Below, one piece after another: positions 9,395 to 18,070 of a stretch of DNA of 64,000 nt (position 1 is its first letter; the number at the start of each line of letters is the position of its first letter). The translations under genes were made by a program, and so were the position numbers. The notes under the pieces are model-generated. The model saw only the letters and a list, made by a program, of their open reading frames with translations, searched no databases and had not been told where the DNA came from. Origin of the DNA: Sulfidibacter corallicola (GTDB lineage: Bacteria; Acidobacteriota; Holophagae; Acanthopleuribacterales; Acanthopleuribacteraceae). Location: contig NZ_CP071793.1 of the NCBI RefSeq assembly GCF_017498545.1, forward strand, positions 62,001 to 126,000, in the 5' to 3' direction.

Positions 9395-9949
9395 TCAGGG
9401 ATTTGCCAGCCAGGCTCCAAACGCCGCCAAATCGAACACGTCACCGTGGAAATCGACGGTCATGTCGATGAACGCCTGCAGGTTGTTTTCCTCGCCCGTG
9501 CCAATCGGCGGCCAGGGTGGCGGCGGTGCATGCCAATCCCCTTCCTGGCCCAGCATGTGGCTGCGGTCGGAGCGGAAGGTATCCAGAAAGACGGGCGCGG
9601 GCACGACGCGAAACATCGGTTGGTAGCGCTTCTTGATCCGAGTCGAAAAGCTCCCGTTCAGGTAGAGGTCCGGTGCCACGGGGCATCCCAACAACGAGTC
9701 CAGATCCCACAGGAGCACCTTCTCGCCGGCAGTGACCAACACGACGTGGTAATCCCAAACCACCGCTTCTCCCGGATCGGTACCGGCCCGCATGTGCCAC
9801 ATCGCCACGGTCTTCTCCGGATTGGAGATGAACACGGCGAATCGCCGTCGATCGACCAGCAGCGGATGGCGGCAAAGCTGCCAGACGTTCTCCTCGCAGT
9901 AATAGGCCTGGTAGTCGAAATGGGGTTCCCGAGTGGAAATGACGTTCAC
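9395..9949 (-). CDS. Protein N-terminal glutamine amidohydrolase (NTAQ1-like)
   Basis: 184 aa, very close in length and motif order to eukaryotic NTAQ1, which deamidates N-terminal Gln to Glu in the N-degron pathway. Visible family blocks are YYCEENVWQLC (Cys18, the catalytic Cys position), FAVFISN, VVWDYHVVL (His68), LLWDLDSLL (Asp82/84), FRSDRSHM and the Pro-rich PPPPWPPI. The start is GTG 9949, which leaves 8 nt after the stop of the upstream CHAT/TPR gene and has GAGG directly before it; the family alignment begins only a few residues later, so little can be missing. The same frame stays open further upstream only as a shadow of the preceding gene. The two genes are almost certainly co-transcribed. 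Catalytic function is well supported by motifs; its physiological role in a bacterium is not known from sequence. Confidence 0.9.
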   Translation of the reverse strand: MNVISTREPHFDYQAYYCEENVWQLCRHPLLVDRRRFAVFISNPEKTVAMWHMRAGTDPGEAVVWDYHVVLVTAGEKVLLWDLDSLLGCPVAPDLYLNGSFSTRIKKRYQPMFRVVPAPVFLDTFRSDRSHMLGQEGDWHAPPPPWPPIGTGEENNLQAFIDMTVDFHGDVFDLAAFGAWLANP

Positions 9950-9957
9950 CTCGCGGC

Positions 9958-12900
9958 CTAACCGGGCCCTTGCGCCGAAATCTCCGGCCACAGGAAGTCG
10001 CGGAAGTAGGCACGATCGAATACCCAGGCCTCTTCGGGCACGACCGACTCCAGCGCGCGGTTCAAGCTCTCGAATACCTGATTGGGGTTTTCCAGGCCAT
10101 GGCCGGCGATCCAGAGGGTGAAGGCATCGGGGGTGAGGTTTTCCGCCCCGACAAAATTCAGGATGCGCAGGCCGGCCTCGTTCAACAGTTCGCGATGGCT
10201 GGGATGCTCCTCGGAGCGGAACAGGATCATGAGGGGAATGGCCGAGCAGAGCTGGCGCGAGACCTCGCTGTCGGGGCCGAAGCGATCCATCAGGGAATAA
10301 CCCTGGAGGACGAAGTCCTTGAGCGGCACCTGAATGCGCATGCTGAGCCAGAACGACTGGGCGAGATAGTAATCGGACATGGGATCGGAGGTATTGCCGA
10401 GATAGTAGAGCACGCGCGACAGCTCGGGCCAGGCGCGCTCCTCGGCCAAGGTCCACACGGCCCGCAGAAAGAGGCCCTCGGCATCGTTTTCCCCGCCGAG
10501 CAGGCCCAGGGTCCAGGCCGCGTCGGCCAAGGCGACGGCGTGCCGGCGCATGTCGCCCAGTTGTTTGAAAATGGCGGCGGCCCGCTTGAAATGATCCAGG
10601 GCCGCGGCATCTTCCTTTCGTTCGGCGAGGATCGCGGCTCGCGTGTGCAGTGCGCTGGCCTCACCCACCAGGTCACCGGCCTCGTGGCTGAGGGTCAGCG
10701 CCTCGCCAAGGCATCGTTCGGCCTCGGACGGCTCATCCAACTCGGTGTAGACGCCGGCCATGGCCAGCAAGGTCGCGGAGCGGCCCTTGCCGTCGCCTTC
10801 CGGTAGCCGCGTGTCCAGCGATCGCTGAAAACAGGAAAGCGCCTCCCGGTAATTTTCCGCTTTCATGGCGAGCAGACCCAATTCGTGGTGTACCGCGGCC
10901 TGGCAGGAGCGGTCGTTCAGCGCTTCGGCGCGGTTCAGGGCTTCGCGCAGGTGATCGCCCGCTTCCTTGTCGCGACCCTGATTGGACAGGATCAACCCAA
11001 GCGAATAGTGGGAGGCCGTCTCGCCGCGCGAATCGCCCTCGTGCTCGGCAAGCGATTCCTCCAGGTAGGAAAGCGCCTGGTCCTCTTCCGCATCCACGGT
11101 CGCAGTCGTTCTTGCGGATCCGTCACCCAGGTTTTGGGCAACCGGGTCACCCGGCCGCGGGTCTTCGGTGACCCGCTCGCGGGCGCGGCGCAAGTGGTGG
11201 GCCGCCGCATCGGCATCACCCAGCGCCAACTCGGCACGGGCGAGGGTTCGCAGCAGGCGCCGCTCCTCGCCGAAGGCATCCAGAATCAACTGGCAGATGG
11301 CCGTGGCCTCGCGCAACCGGGAACGCGAAATCAGGGCTTCGGCCAGGGAAAGGCCTGCATCACGGGCCAGATCCGGCACGTTGGCGGCCAGCGCGAGGCG
11401 GTAAGCCTCACGCGCCTGGGCCAATTGCCTCGCGTTGCAAATGTCCCAGCTTTCCTTGAACAGGTCGCTCGCTGCCCGCGCCAGGGCCTGGTTGCGTTCC
11501 GTTTCGGGCAGGGTCTCGGGCAGCAATTCGGCCACTTCGTCGGGCAGGTAGTAACGATCGAAGGAACCCATTTCACCGGAAGCGAGGACCACCAGGCCCA
11601 ATTCGATGGCCCGGTTCAACCGAGCATCCACCAGGGCGCCACCCGCCAATGCCTTGACGGTGCCGAGCGACACAGGAATGCGCATCAGGGAAAGGAAACC
11701 CAGTAGGCGCAGGCCCTCGCCGTCGACCTGTTCCAACAGGAACCGGAAGAGCGCGAGGCGCCGCCGCCAGAGGGGAACGGCTGTCAGCCGGGTGTGCGCT
11801 TCTTCGAACGTGAATTCGGCCGACCCGGGCGTGGCCAGAAGTTTCAAGAGCCCGTCCACGGCCTCCAGCAGCCCCGGAAGTCCCTCACACAGGACGAGAG
11901 CCTTGCGAGCCCGCGTGGCCAGCGGATGGCGCCGCGAACCCAACCAGGGGAGCTGTCGCAACTTCTTCAATACGTCGGCGGAGTTGAGAGCGGCGATCGA
12001 GATTTGGCCGATGGCGGCATTTTCATAGGAGACCCGAACCGGATGGGTGCTGGTCACCAAAACACGGGTCTCGGTGACAGTCGTGTTGATTGCCTCCAAA
12101 AGGCGTGTGAACAGGGTCGCCGGTTCGTCTTCCAAGATCAGGTAGCCATCGTCGTCCAGCAACGGCATGCCGTGCTCGTCGCGACGGGCGTTCTGCTCGA
12201 AGTCTTCGAACGTCACCACGAAGGGTTCCAGCTCCATGACCTGGACCAGCAGCATCTCGAAACGATCGTACATGGAGCGGTTCACCGCATCCATGATCTC
12301 CGCGGCGCGCGGGTGATTGAGCGCGTCGTTGAGACCCTGAATCAGCGCGGCTTCGCTGAGTGGTCCGACCAACACGATCTCGCGGAACTGGTACATGCGC
12401 TCGCGGATCCGGGCGGCCAGGCTGCTCTTGCCGGCGCCCTGGGGGCCGTGGAGCACCACGCATTCGTGGTACCCCGGCATGCCCGGAATGGTTCGAAACA
12501 GGTGCAGCACCTTTTGAATGAGACAGCGCCGGCCCACGAATGCACCGGCCGAGCTAATCGGCGCCTTGCTTCCCGCGGGTGCGAAGCGATGGGGCATTTG
12601 CAGCGGTTGGAACACCAGTCGATTGGCGGTATGGGTCGGGGTCACGATCGGTGCCATGGGTGTGTCGTCGGTCAACAGGTGCAAGTCGTGCCAACCCGGC
12701 ACGCCGGTGGCGGCCAGAACCGCGCGGGTGGCGGCCACGGCTTCGGCCACCGAGTGGCCTTCGGCCAAGGATCGATAGAGTTCGGCACAGGCGGTGCGCA
12801 TGCCGTGATCGCCGGGAGGACGCCACCAGGTCAGGATGGCGGGTACGCCCTGCTTGACCATGTCGTGGGCCAAGGAGAGCAACGCGTCCCGCTCGGAATC

Positions 12901-13680
12901 GTCGCCGGTGGCCAGGCCACAAATAAAAAAGAGCCGGGGAAAATCCGGTGAGAGCGCCAGGGCGATGCGCGAGTCGTGGGAATATTGACGCAGCCCCTGG
13001 GGATCTTCCGTGAGCAGGCAGGCCTTGCCCTCGTGATAGATGACCCGACCACGGATGTGGATCAGCTCGAAATAGTCGGAGTCCAGTTCGCCGAGGTTCT
13101 CGTTCAAGATCGCCAAACAGCCGCTGTCTTCCACCTGCAGCTCCAAGGGGACGCCGGCCAGGGCCTCCAGGACCAGACCCTCCTCCTCCTGAAGGGCGGG
13201 ATCTTCCTCGGGTTCATCCTCGGGGACCCCGCGTTGGGTTTCCGGCGGATTGGCGGGGAAGGTGAGCATCAGCAACCGGGGCGGTCGATTGACGGGGTCC
13301 GGCAGGGTGTGGGCACCCTTGATCGCACGCCGCAGCGGGAGAAACAGCGGAGCCAGCCGACCACTCGAATACTCCTGACCGTCGTGCATCAATTCCCAGG
13401 GCGCATCCGAAAGCGGGCAATCGATGTCCACCCGCAGGATGACCCCTTCGCCGAGGGCCTCGCGAACGGGGACACCGTGGTCCTCGAGGCCGATCAACCA
13501 CTGAAAGAGTTTGCGGCCGAGCGCTTGGTCGTCGGTCACGTGTTTCGCGGATTCGCCGCGAACCTCGGCAAAAAAAGCGCTCGGATCCACCTCGTCGAGG
13601 GCCACCCGCGCACGCAGGCGGTTGGCACCGTCGAAGCAAAGCAGTTCCGCGCTTTCCAAATCAAAGCGCCAATTGCTCAT
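9958..13680 (-). CDS. Degenerate CHAT domain-P-loop ATPase-TPR protein
   Basis: 1240 aa from ATG 13680. Residues about 60-335 follow the CHAT (caspase-like) pattern: APWELMHD near 93, the LIHIRGR block at 206-212, LFFICGLATG at 250-259 and the VPAILTWWRPP strand near 279. However the catalytic His of GHG is Arg212, and the NACxSG cysteine position is occupied by Leu, so peptidase activity is probably lost. Residues 410-650 contain a STAND/AAA-like NTPase with Walker A GPQGAGKSS (412-420) and a Walker B-like VVTFEDFEQ. From about 740 to 1110 come repeated TPR-type helices (for example YREALSCFQRSL). No membrane segments or signal peptide. The architecture resembles signalling hubs in which ligand binding to repeats opens the ATPase. 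An N-terminal glutamine amidase gene follows after 8 nt. Confidence 0.85.
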   Translation of the reverse strand: MSNWRFDLESAELLCFDGANRLRARVALDEVDPSAFFAEVRGESAKHVTDDQALGRKLFQWLIGLEDHGVPVREALGEGVILRVDIDCPLSDAPWELMHDGQEYSSGRLAPLFLPLRRAIKGAHTLPDPVNRPPRLLMLTFPANPPETQRGVPEDEPEEDPALQEEEGLVLEALAGVPLELQVEDSGCLAILNENLGELDSDYFELIHIRGRVIYHEGKACLLTEDPQGLRQYSHDSRIALALSPDFPRLFFICGLATGDDSERDALLSLAHDMVKQGVPAILTWWRPPGDHGMRTACAELYRSLAEGHSVAEAVAATRAVLAATGVPGWHDLHLLTDDTPMAPIVTPTHTANRLVFQPLQMPHRFAPAGSKAPISSAGAFVGRRCLIQKVLHLFRTIPGMPGYHECVVLHGPQGAGKSSLAARIRERMYQFREIVLVGPLSEAALIQGLNDALNHPRAAEIMDAVNRSMYDRFEMLLVQVMELEPFVVTFEDFEQNARRDEHGMPLLDDDGYLILEDEPATLFTRLLEAINTTVTETRVLVTSTHPVRVSYENAAIGQISIAALNSADVLKKLRQLPWLGSRRHPLATRARKALVLCEGLPGLLEAVDGLLKLLATPGSAEFTFEEAHTRLTAVPLWRRRLALFRFLLEQVDGEGLRLLGFLSLMRIPVSLGTVKALAGGALVDARLNRAIELGLVVLASGEMGSFDRYYLPDEVAELLPETLPETERNQALARAASDLFKESWDICNARQLAQAREAYRLALAANVPDLARDAGLSLAEALISRSRLREATAICQLILDAFGEERRLLRTLARAELALGDADAAAHHLRRARERVTEDPRPGDPVAQNLGDGSARTTATVDAEEDQALSYLEESLAEHEGDSRGETASHYSLGLILSNQGRDKEAGDHLREALNRAEALNDRSCQAAVHHELGLLAMKAENYREALSCFQRSLDTRLPEGDGKGRSATLLAMAGVYTELDEPSEAERCLGEALTLSHEAGDLVGEASALHTRAAILAERKEDAAALDHFKRAAAIFKQLGDMRRHAVALADAAWTLGLLGGENDAEGLFLRAVWTLAEERAWPELSRVLYYLGNTSDPMSDYYLAQSFWLSMRIQVPLKDFVLQGYSLMDRFGPDSEVSRQLCSAIPLMILFRSEEHPSHRELLNEAGLRILNFVGAENLTPDAFTLWIAGHGLENPNQVFESLNRALESVVPEEAWVFDRAYFRDFLWPEISAQGPG

Positions 13681-14237
13681 AGAGCCTTCCTTGACAGCCT
13701 CATTCCATATCTTTGGGGCGTTTGCCTGTCATCATAGCAGGTAACGCGAGGCCAGGGAACGCAGTGGAAGGCGTGGGTCGTCAGAGGGGTTCGCGCCATG
13801 GGGGTGGCTCCCTCCGAAGCCAGGCCAGACACGGACCGCAATGGGAGTTTTCCATCCCAATCAACGGTGACTGTGGGTTTTCACCACATTCATATATTTC
13901 GTTCTTCGACCACCCGTTTTTGCTCAGCTTCAAGACACGCAACCTCTAGGTGTGAATGCGTTTCAGGTGTTTTCTTCGAGGTGCCAGCCTTTCCGGCCGG
14001 CGTCGGGCCGGAGATCCATAATCTTTTCTTATGGAACCATAAATACATGGAATTAGAGGTGTTCAGTCGAAAATGAGATAACTGTTTCACCGCAAGGAGC
14101 CATCTGATGATGGGCCAGTCAAGGCAAGGAAAACCCGAACACGGAAGGAGGCCGAAATTAAAAACCAACTGCTGAAAACCGTCGGCATTCTCACGCTAAC
14201 CACACTAACGACAATCGTATGGGCACAGGAGCAAGTC
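13681..14237. other. Divergent intergenic region
   Basis: About 550 bp between the CHAT/TPR gene and the ABM protein. It holds a GC-rich inverted repeat CCGGCC/GGCCGG near 13993-14011, a TTATGG/CCATAA palindrome at 14029-14042, and two good Shine-Dalgarno strings (AAGGAG near 14094, AAGGAGG at 14145-14151). The second sits 5 nt before an ATT codon in frame with the ABM gene. Confidence 0.5.
14029..14042. promoter_or_regulatory. Candidate LysR operator upstream of ABM gene
   Basis: Inverted repeat TTATGG-AA-CCATAA, which also satisfies the T-N11-A pattern of LysR-type sites. The same half-sites recur at the start of the LysR gene at 15837. Binding is inferred only. Confidence 0.4.
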
Positions 14238-14885
14238 ATGAAAAACTACAAAGCAAGCTATATCGAAATGAAAGCCGCCGAAGGCCAGACAGAAAAATTT
14301 GCAGGATTTCTTTCAGATGCAGCACCCTTGGTCAAACAAACCGAACCTGGCACCAAGCTTTGGTTTGCCTTGCAAGCACCTGAAAACAAACTGGCTATCT
14401 TTGACATTTTTGTAGATGAAAAGGCGCGAAATGCCCACTTTTCCGGGGCTGTTGCAGGCGCGTTGAATAAAAATGCGAACACCTTGGTCGCGGGGGGCTG
14501 GGATGACGGCGTGGTCGCCAACATCCATAACTCCTCCGTATTGTCGGCAAAACCCCCCGCTGATCTCTACAGCGCCACCACCGCAACCTATATCAAGCTC
14601 AAAGCGGCCCCCGGACAGGGCGAAAACCTGGCAGCCTTACTGTCGGCAGCAGGTTCCATCGTCGCCGATACGGAGCCTGGTACCTTGTTTTGGGTAGCTC
14701 TCCAAATTGACGGGGAGCATTTTGCCATCTTTGACATTTTCGCGGGTGAAGCGGGCCGGGAAGCACACTTTGCCGGAAAGGTCGCCGGACTACTCAATCA
14801 AAAGGCTTCCGCTCTGGTGGAGGGCGGTTGGGAGAAAGGTGTGGTCGCAAACGTCAACAACTATGACATTCTGGCGATCAAGTAA
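14238..14885 (+). CDS. Tandem ABM-domain (antibiotic biosynthesis monooxygenase-like) protein
   Basis: 215 aa from ATG 14238, preceded by AGGAG with 6 nt spacing. It consists of two homologous halves of about 105 residues, each running YIxxKAAxGQ, TEPGTxxWxAL, FAIFDIF, GxVAGxLNxxAxxLVxGGW and GVVANxxN. This is the dimeric alpha-beta-barrel ABM fold, here apparently duplicated in one chain. Functions in the family range from quinone-forming monooxygenases to haem degradation; nothing visible selects one. The frame is open upstream to an ATT at 14157, and the intervening 27 codons look like a signal peptide (hydrophobic run ending VWAQ), so export is possible. A strong terminator follows. Base composition is less GC-rich than the flanks. 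It converges with a LysR gene that may control it. Confidence 0.85.
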   Translation: MKNYKASYIEMKAAEGQTEKFAGFLSDAAPLVKQTEPGTKLWFALQAPENKLAIFDIFVDEKARNAHFSGAVAGALNKNANTLVAGGWDDGVVANIHNSSVLSAKPPADLYSATTATYIKLKAAPGQGENLAALLSAAGSIVADTEPGTLFWVALQIDGEHFAIFDIFAGEAGREAHFAGKVAGLLNQKASALVEGGWEKGVVANVNNYDILAIK

Positions 14886-14908
14886 CATCGGCTAAATTCT
14901 TCACTCAC

Positions 14909-14945
14909 AATGCCTGCCTTTTCATAGGTGGGCATTTTCTTTTTC
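14909..14945 (+). terminator. Rho-independent terminator after ABM gene
   Basis: An 11-bp stem, AATGCCTGCCT pairing with AGGTGGGCATT with two G-T wobbles, is followed by TTCTTTTT. It ends exactly at the tail of the convergent LysR gene. Confidence 0.8.
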
Positions 14946-15837
14946 AAGCTGGGTCTTGGTGTCGTTCTGTTTGGGTGAGGGCTTGCACCAAGGCTTGCAA
15001 TTCCGATCGCGCCGGCTGCTTGAGGTAACGCAAAGCGACGAGATCTCGGCTTACATGGGGAGATGTGAGCGGCCGTGATGAGATACCCGGCATATGGTCC
15101 GGCACACAGCTCTTCGGCAGGATGGCAACCCCGACGCCTTCGGCTGCAAGGAGCAACAACCAATTCTCCCGATTACTGCGATAAGAAGCATAAATTTCGA
15201 TGCCGGATTCCTTGCAAAGGGATAGCAATTCTTCGCGCATCTCGCAGTTTGGCCGATCAAGATAGGTCTCTTTCGACATCTCTTTCAGGGGGACCGAATC
15301 CAATGTTTCGAATCGATGTCCTTTGGCGAAAACAACCTGGTACGTCTCGCTCAACAATTTGTCGGTGCAGTAAATATCGGGCGAGAACCCATGATCGGGC
15401 GCAATCACCACGTCCAGCAAACCATCCCTCAGCTCTTCCAGCGCGTCATCGGCGCGCCGGTAAATGATTTCAATTTCGATGGAGGGATTTGACGTCTGAT
15501 ATTGCGCAATTCTGCTGGAAAGAAGGTTGCCGCCGACCGTTTCGAAAAGGCCGATCCTGATTGGAATCCTGTCGAGCCGAACATGGCGGACCGCGTCCCC
15601 CAGCGTCGCCACAGCTTCATCTTGGATGCGCTGGAAGCGCGGGCGCACCAGTTCGCCAAGCGGCGTCAGGGCGCATCCCGAACGGTCTCGCAGGAAGACG
15701 GCTCCACCGAGTTCGTCCTCCAGTTTTTTTATGGCCGCCGTCAATGCCGGTTGAGAGACATTGGCGGCATGGGCCGCCTGGGTGAAGTTACGGTGTTCGC
15801 AGACGGCGAGGAAGTATTTGACTTGGTGCATTTCCAT
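14944..15837 (-). CDS. LysR-family transcriptional regulator
   Basis: 297 aa. The N-terminal winged helix-turn-helix is typical: VKYFLAVCEHRNFTQAAHAANVSQ near residues 6-29, then PALTAAIKKLEDELGGAVFLRD. Residues 90-297 form the usual two-lobed effector-binding domain (IRIGLFETVGG, DVVIAPDHG, GVGVAILPKSC). It is tail-to-tail with the ABM-domain gene, and the TTATGG/CCATAA half-sites are present both upstream of that gene and over its own start. This suggests autoregulation plus control of the ABM gene, but it is an inference. The inducer cannot be read from the sequence. Confidence 0.93.
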   Translation of the reverse strand: MEMHQVKYFLAVCEHRNFTQAAHAANVSQPALTAAIKKLEDELGGAVFLRDRSGCALTPLGELVRPRFQRIQDEAVATLGDAVRHVRLDRIPIRIGLFETVGGNLLSSRIAQYQTSNPSIEIEIIYRRADDALEELRDGLLDVVIAPDHGFSPDIYCTDKLLSETYQVVFAKGHRFETLDSVPLKEMSKETYLDRPNCEMREELLSLCKESGIEIYASYRSNRENWLLLLAAEGVGVAILPKSCVPDHMPGISSRPLTSPHVSRDLVALRYLKQPARSELQALVQALTQTERHQDPA

Positions 15838-15852
15838 AATGGTTGGTTATGG
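15834..15852. promoter_or_regulatory. Candidate LysR autoregulatory site
   Basis: CCATAA and TTATGG separated by 7 nt, overlapping the LysR start codon region. The half-sites match those at 14029-14042. Confidence 0.35.
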
Positions 15853-16191
15853 TACAACAGCCCGAATCCATTTGATACAGCCGATTTCACGGAGAATACG
15901 GTTTCGCGGCGAGCCAGTCGGCAGGGAAAAACCAGTGCGGGATACCGCCATCCAAGCCCCTGGAGTTTTTCTCGGAAGGGTGGGGCCACGGGGATGCCCA
16001 ACTCTTCATGAAATCCGCTTCACCGGCTGATTCTGCGGGGGCACCATCCGCTGCCGTGCGGCGTCTTTTGCCCCTCTGTGTATCGATATTTGCTCGTCCG
16101 CCAAAGCCGAGAATTCTAACGCAGCCGGGCCGACGGCACCGAGTGGCCCCTGACATTTCCGCCTCTGCCCTCCCGAAACCAACAAACATGG
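15853..16191. other. Intergenic region with no recognised element
   Basis: About 340 bp upstream of the divergent LysR gene, presumably containing its promoter. Short frames on both strands here have no start signals or recognisable composition. Confidence 0.3.
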
Positions 16192-16503
16192 TTGCTGGGT
16201 TTCCACGAAGATTACCAGGAGGTGGTGGTCACGGACGCCGACGATCCCTCGAACATCCTTTTCGTGAACCCCGCAGATGACACGGTGCTCCGAACCTTCG
16301 GGTCGCAGCGCAGCTCCATGTTCATCCTGGGCTGTGCGACCGCGGACGACCTGTCGCTCACCAGCCTGACGGCGGACCTCGACGGCTATTTGATGCTCGG
16401 AAAAGACGGTGTCGTCAGTAGCGCCTACAGTGCGCGCAACACCGAGAATCACATACAAATCCAATCCGGAGACCTACCCGAACGGACCTTCAAAACAAGG
16501 TAA
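16192..16503 (+). CDS. Short hypothetical protein or gene remnant
   Basis: About 103 aa from TTG 16192; the frame is open back to 16120. The composition looks protein-like (NILFVNPADDTVLRTFGS, SSMFILGCATADD, LDGYLMLGKDG), in a strand-type pattern suggesting a beta-rich fragment. There is no Shine-Dalgarno sequence and no homologous family that I recognise. The lack of a clean start and the abrupt N-terminus suggest either a remnant of a larger gene or a small uncharacterised protein. Confidence 0.35.
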   Translation: MLGFHEDYQEVVVTDADDPSNILFVNPADDTVLRTFGSQRSSMFILGCATADDLSLTSLTADLDGYLMLGKDGVVSSAYSARNTENHIQIQSGDLPERTFKTR

Positions 16504-16742
16504 ATGGATGGGATTCGTGTCGCGCCGCTGTGGCACGGATCCCTCTTTCGCACGCCTTTTGTGGCCGTTGCACCACGCAAATCCAGCATGGCGGCAGGCT
16601 ACCGAATCAAAAAGCCACGGACTGCCGGCAGCGGCTTGCATTGGAAACCCGGCAGAATCGGAGGTACCCTTTCAAAGACGCCCGTTTCTGGATGGGCACT
16701 TTCCAGATCCACCGAATCCAGCTCACCAACCCGAGGTACGCC

Positions 16743-17273
16743 ATGTTGAGAGCGCAATTGTCGGGAGGCGACCGGAAATCGATCGGCGAAGTGGAGGCCG
16801 CCGTCGACCTGGTGCTTGGCCAACCCGTGTTGTTCAAGGAACTCTTCGCCCTGATCACGTGCGACGACGCGATCGTGCGCTCCCGCGCGGCAAACGCGGT
16901 GGAACGGATCACCCGCGAGCATCCCGAATGGCTCCAGCCCCACAAACAGGTCTACCTGGAACGGGTCCTTCCCATCGCGCAATGGGAAGTGCGCTCCCAT
17001 GCCTGCCAGATCCTGACGCGTTTCGAATTGGAGCCGTCCGAAATCCGGACCTGTTACAACGAATTGCGCGGCTTCCTAGACGACAAGAGCAGCATCGTGC
17101 GCACCTTCACCATGCAGGCGCTTTTTGATTTGTCCCGGTTGGATCCCGACCTGGCCCCCGAAGTGACGCGAACGATTCGGCACCTGACCGAGTCGGGCAC
17201 GCCGGCGATGCGGTCCCGTGGCCGCAAGCTGCTCAAAGCGTTCGACCACGACGCGAAGCGTCGGAAGTCGTAA
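16743..17273 (+). CDS. HEAT-repeat-like helical protein
   Basis: 176 aa from ATG 16743 with a GAGG 6 nt upstream; the frame is open earlier, but those residues look non-coding. The protein is made of repeated helical pairs: FKELFALITCDDAIVRSRAANAV, then LPIAQWEVRSHACQILTRF, then LDDKSSIVRTFTMQALFDLS. In each, a D/W-xx-VR turn precedes the second helix, as in HEAT repeats. Such proteins are binding scaffolds. No catalytic motif, signal peptide or membrane segment is present. It stands alone upstream of a tandem repeat array. Confidence 0.7.
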   Translation: MLRAQLSGGDRKSIGEVEAAVDLVLGQPVLFKELFALITCDDAIVRSRAANAVERITREHPEWLQPHKQVYLERVLPIAQWEVRSHACQILTRFELEPSEIRTCYNELRGFLDDKSSIVRTFTMQALFDLSRLDPDLAPEVTRTIRHLTESGTPAMRSRGRKLLKAFDHDAKRRKS

Positions 17274-17451
17274 GGCCGTTGGTCCGGTGCATCTATTTCG
17301 GTCGGCCAGATGCAGCCTCTTCCGACAGGCACCAGGTATTTCTCGGGTTACGGGCACGCTGCCGAGCGATGGTACTTCGGCGAAAGAGATATTTGTGGAC
17401 GCTGGGGCTTCGCTCTTAGGGGTTCTCTGCGTTTGAGGTTTGTCGGCTTCG

Positions 17452-18070
17452 ATTGGTCGGGCTGGCAGCCCAACCTACGGGCCTCACACCCATCTTCTGA
17501 TGCGGGAACTATGGACTTTGCGACTTCGTTGACGCACGGCCAGCTTTGCGATCGGCTCCGCTCTTTGGCCCAAACGATTGTTGTTGCTTGGGTTGCTTCG
17601 ATTGGTGGAGCAAGCTGCTCCACCTACAGGCCTCACACCCATCTCCTCATGCGGGAACTATGGGCTTTGCGACTTCGGATTGGGGTCGCGAGGGCGATTC
17701 CGGGCTCCGCTCTTTGGCCCAAACGTTTGTTGTTGCTTGGGTTGCTTCGATTGGTGGAGCAAGCTGCTCCACCTACAGGCCTCACACCCATCTCCTCATG
17801 CGGGAACTATGGGCTTTGCGACTTCGTCGACACACGGCCTGCTTAGCGATCGGCTCCGCTCTTTGGCCCAAACGTTTGTTGTTGCTTCGGTTGCTTCGAT
17901 TGGTGGAGCAAGCTGCTCCACCTACAGGCCTCACACCCATCTCCTCATGCGGGAACTATGGGCTTTGCGACTTCGGATTGGGGTCGCGAGGGCGATTCCG
18001 GGCTCCGCTATTTGGCCCAAGCGTTTGTTGTTGCTTGGGTTGCTTCGATTGGTCGGGCTGGCAGCCCAAC
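17452..18070. repeat. 149-bp tandem repeat array with palindromic cores
   Basis: The string ATTGGT followed by a palindrome recurs at 17452, 17601, 17750, 17899 and 18048, exactly 149 bp apart each time. The three inner copies carry GGTGGAGCA-AGC-TGCTCCACC, a 9-bp perfect stem. The two outer copies carry the related GGTCGGGCT-GGC-AGCCCAACC. Between palindromes the units share a block with CCTCACACCCATC and GCGGGAACTATGG, and alternate between two variants (GACGCACGGCC / GGTCGCGAGGGCG type), giving a 298-bp higher-order period. Because 149 is not a multiple of 3, the reading frames through the array shift and are not genes. No spacer diversity, so it is not a CRISPR array. Confidence 0.92.

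Noticed and set aside
16006..16464. 152-aa minus-strand frame
   Set aside because: Antisense to the more protein-like short plus-strand frame and lacks a ribosome binding site.
17452..18070. CRISPR array
   Set aside because: Units are near-identical over their whole length with no variable spacers, and no cas genes are nearby.
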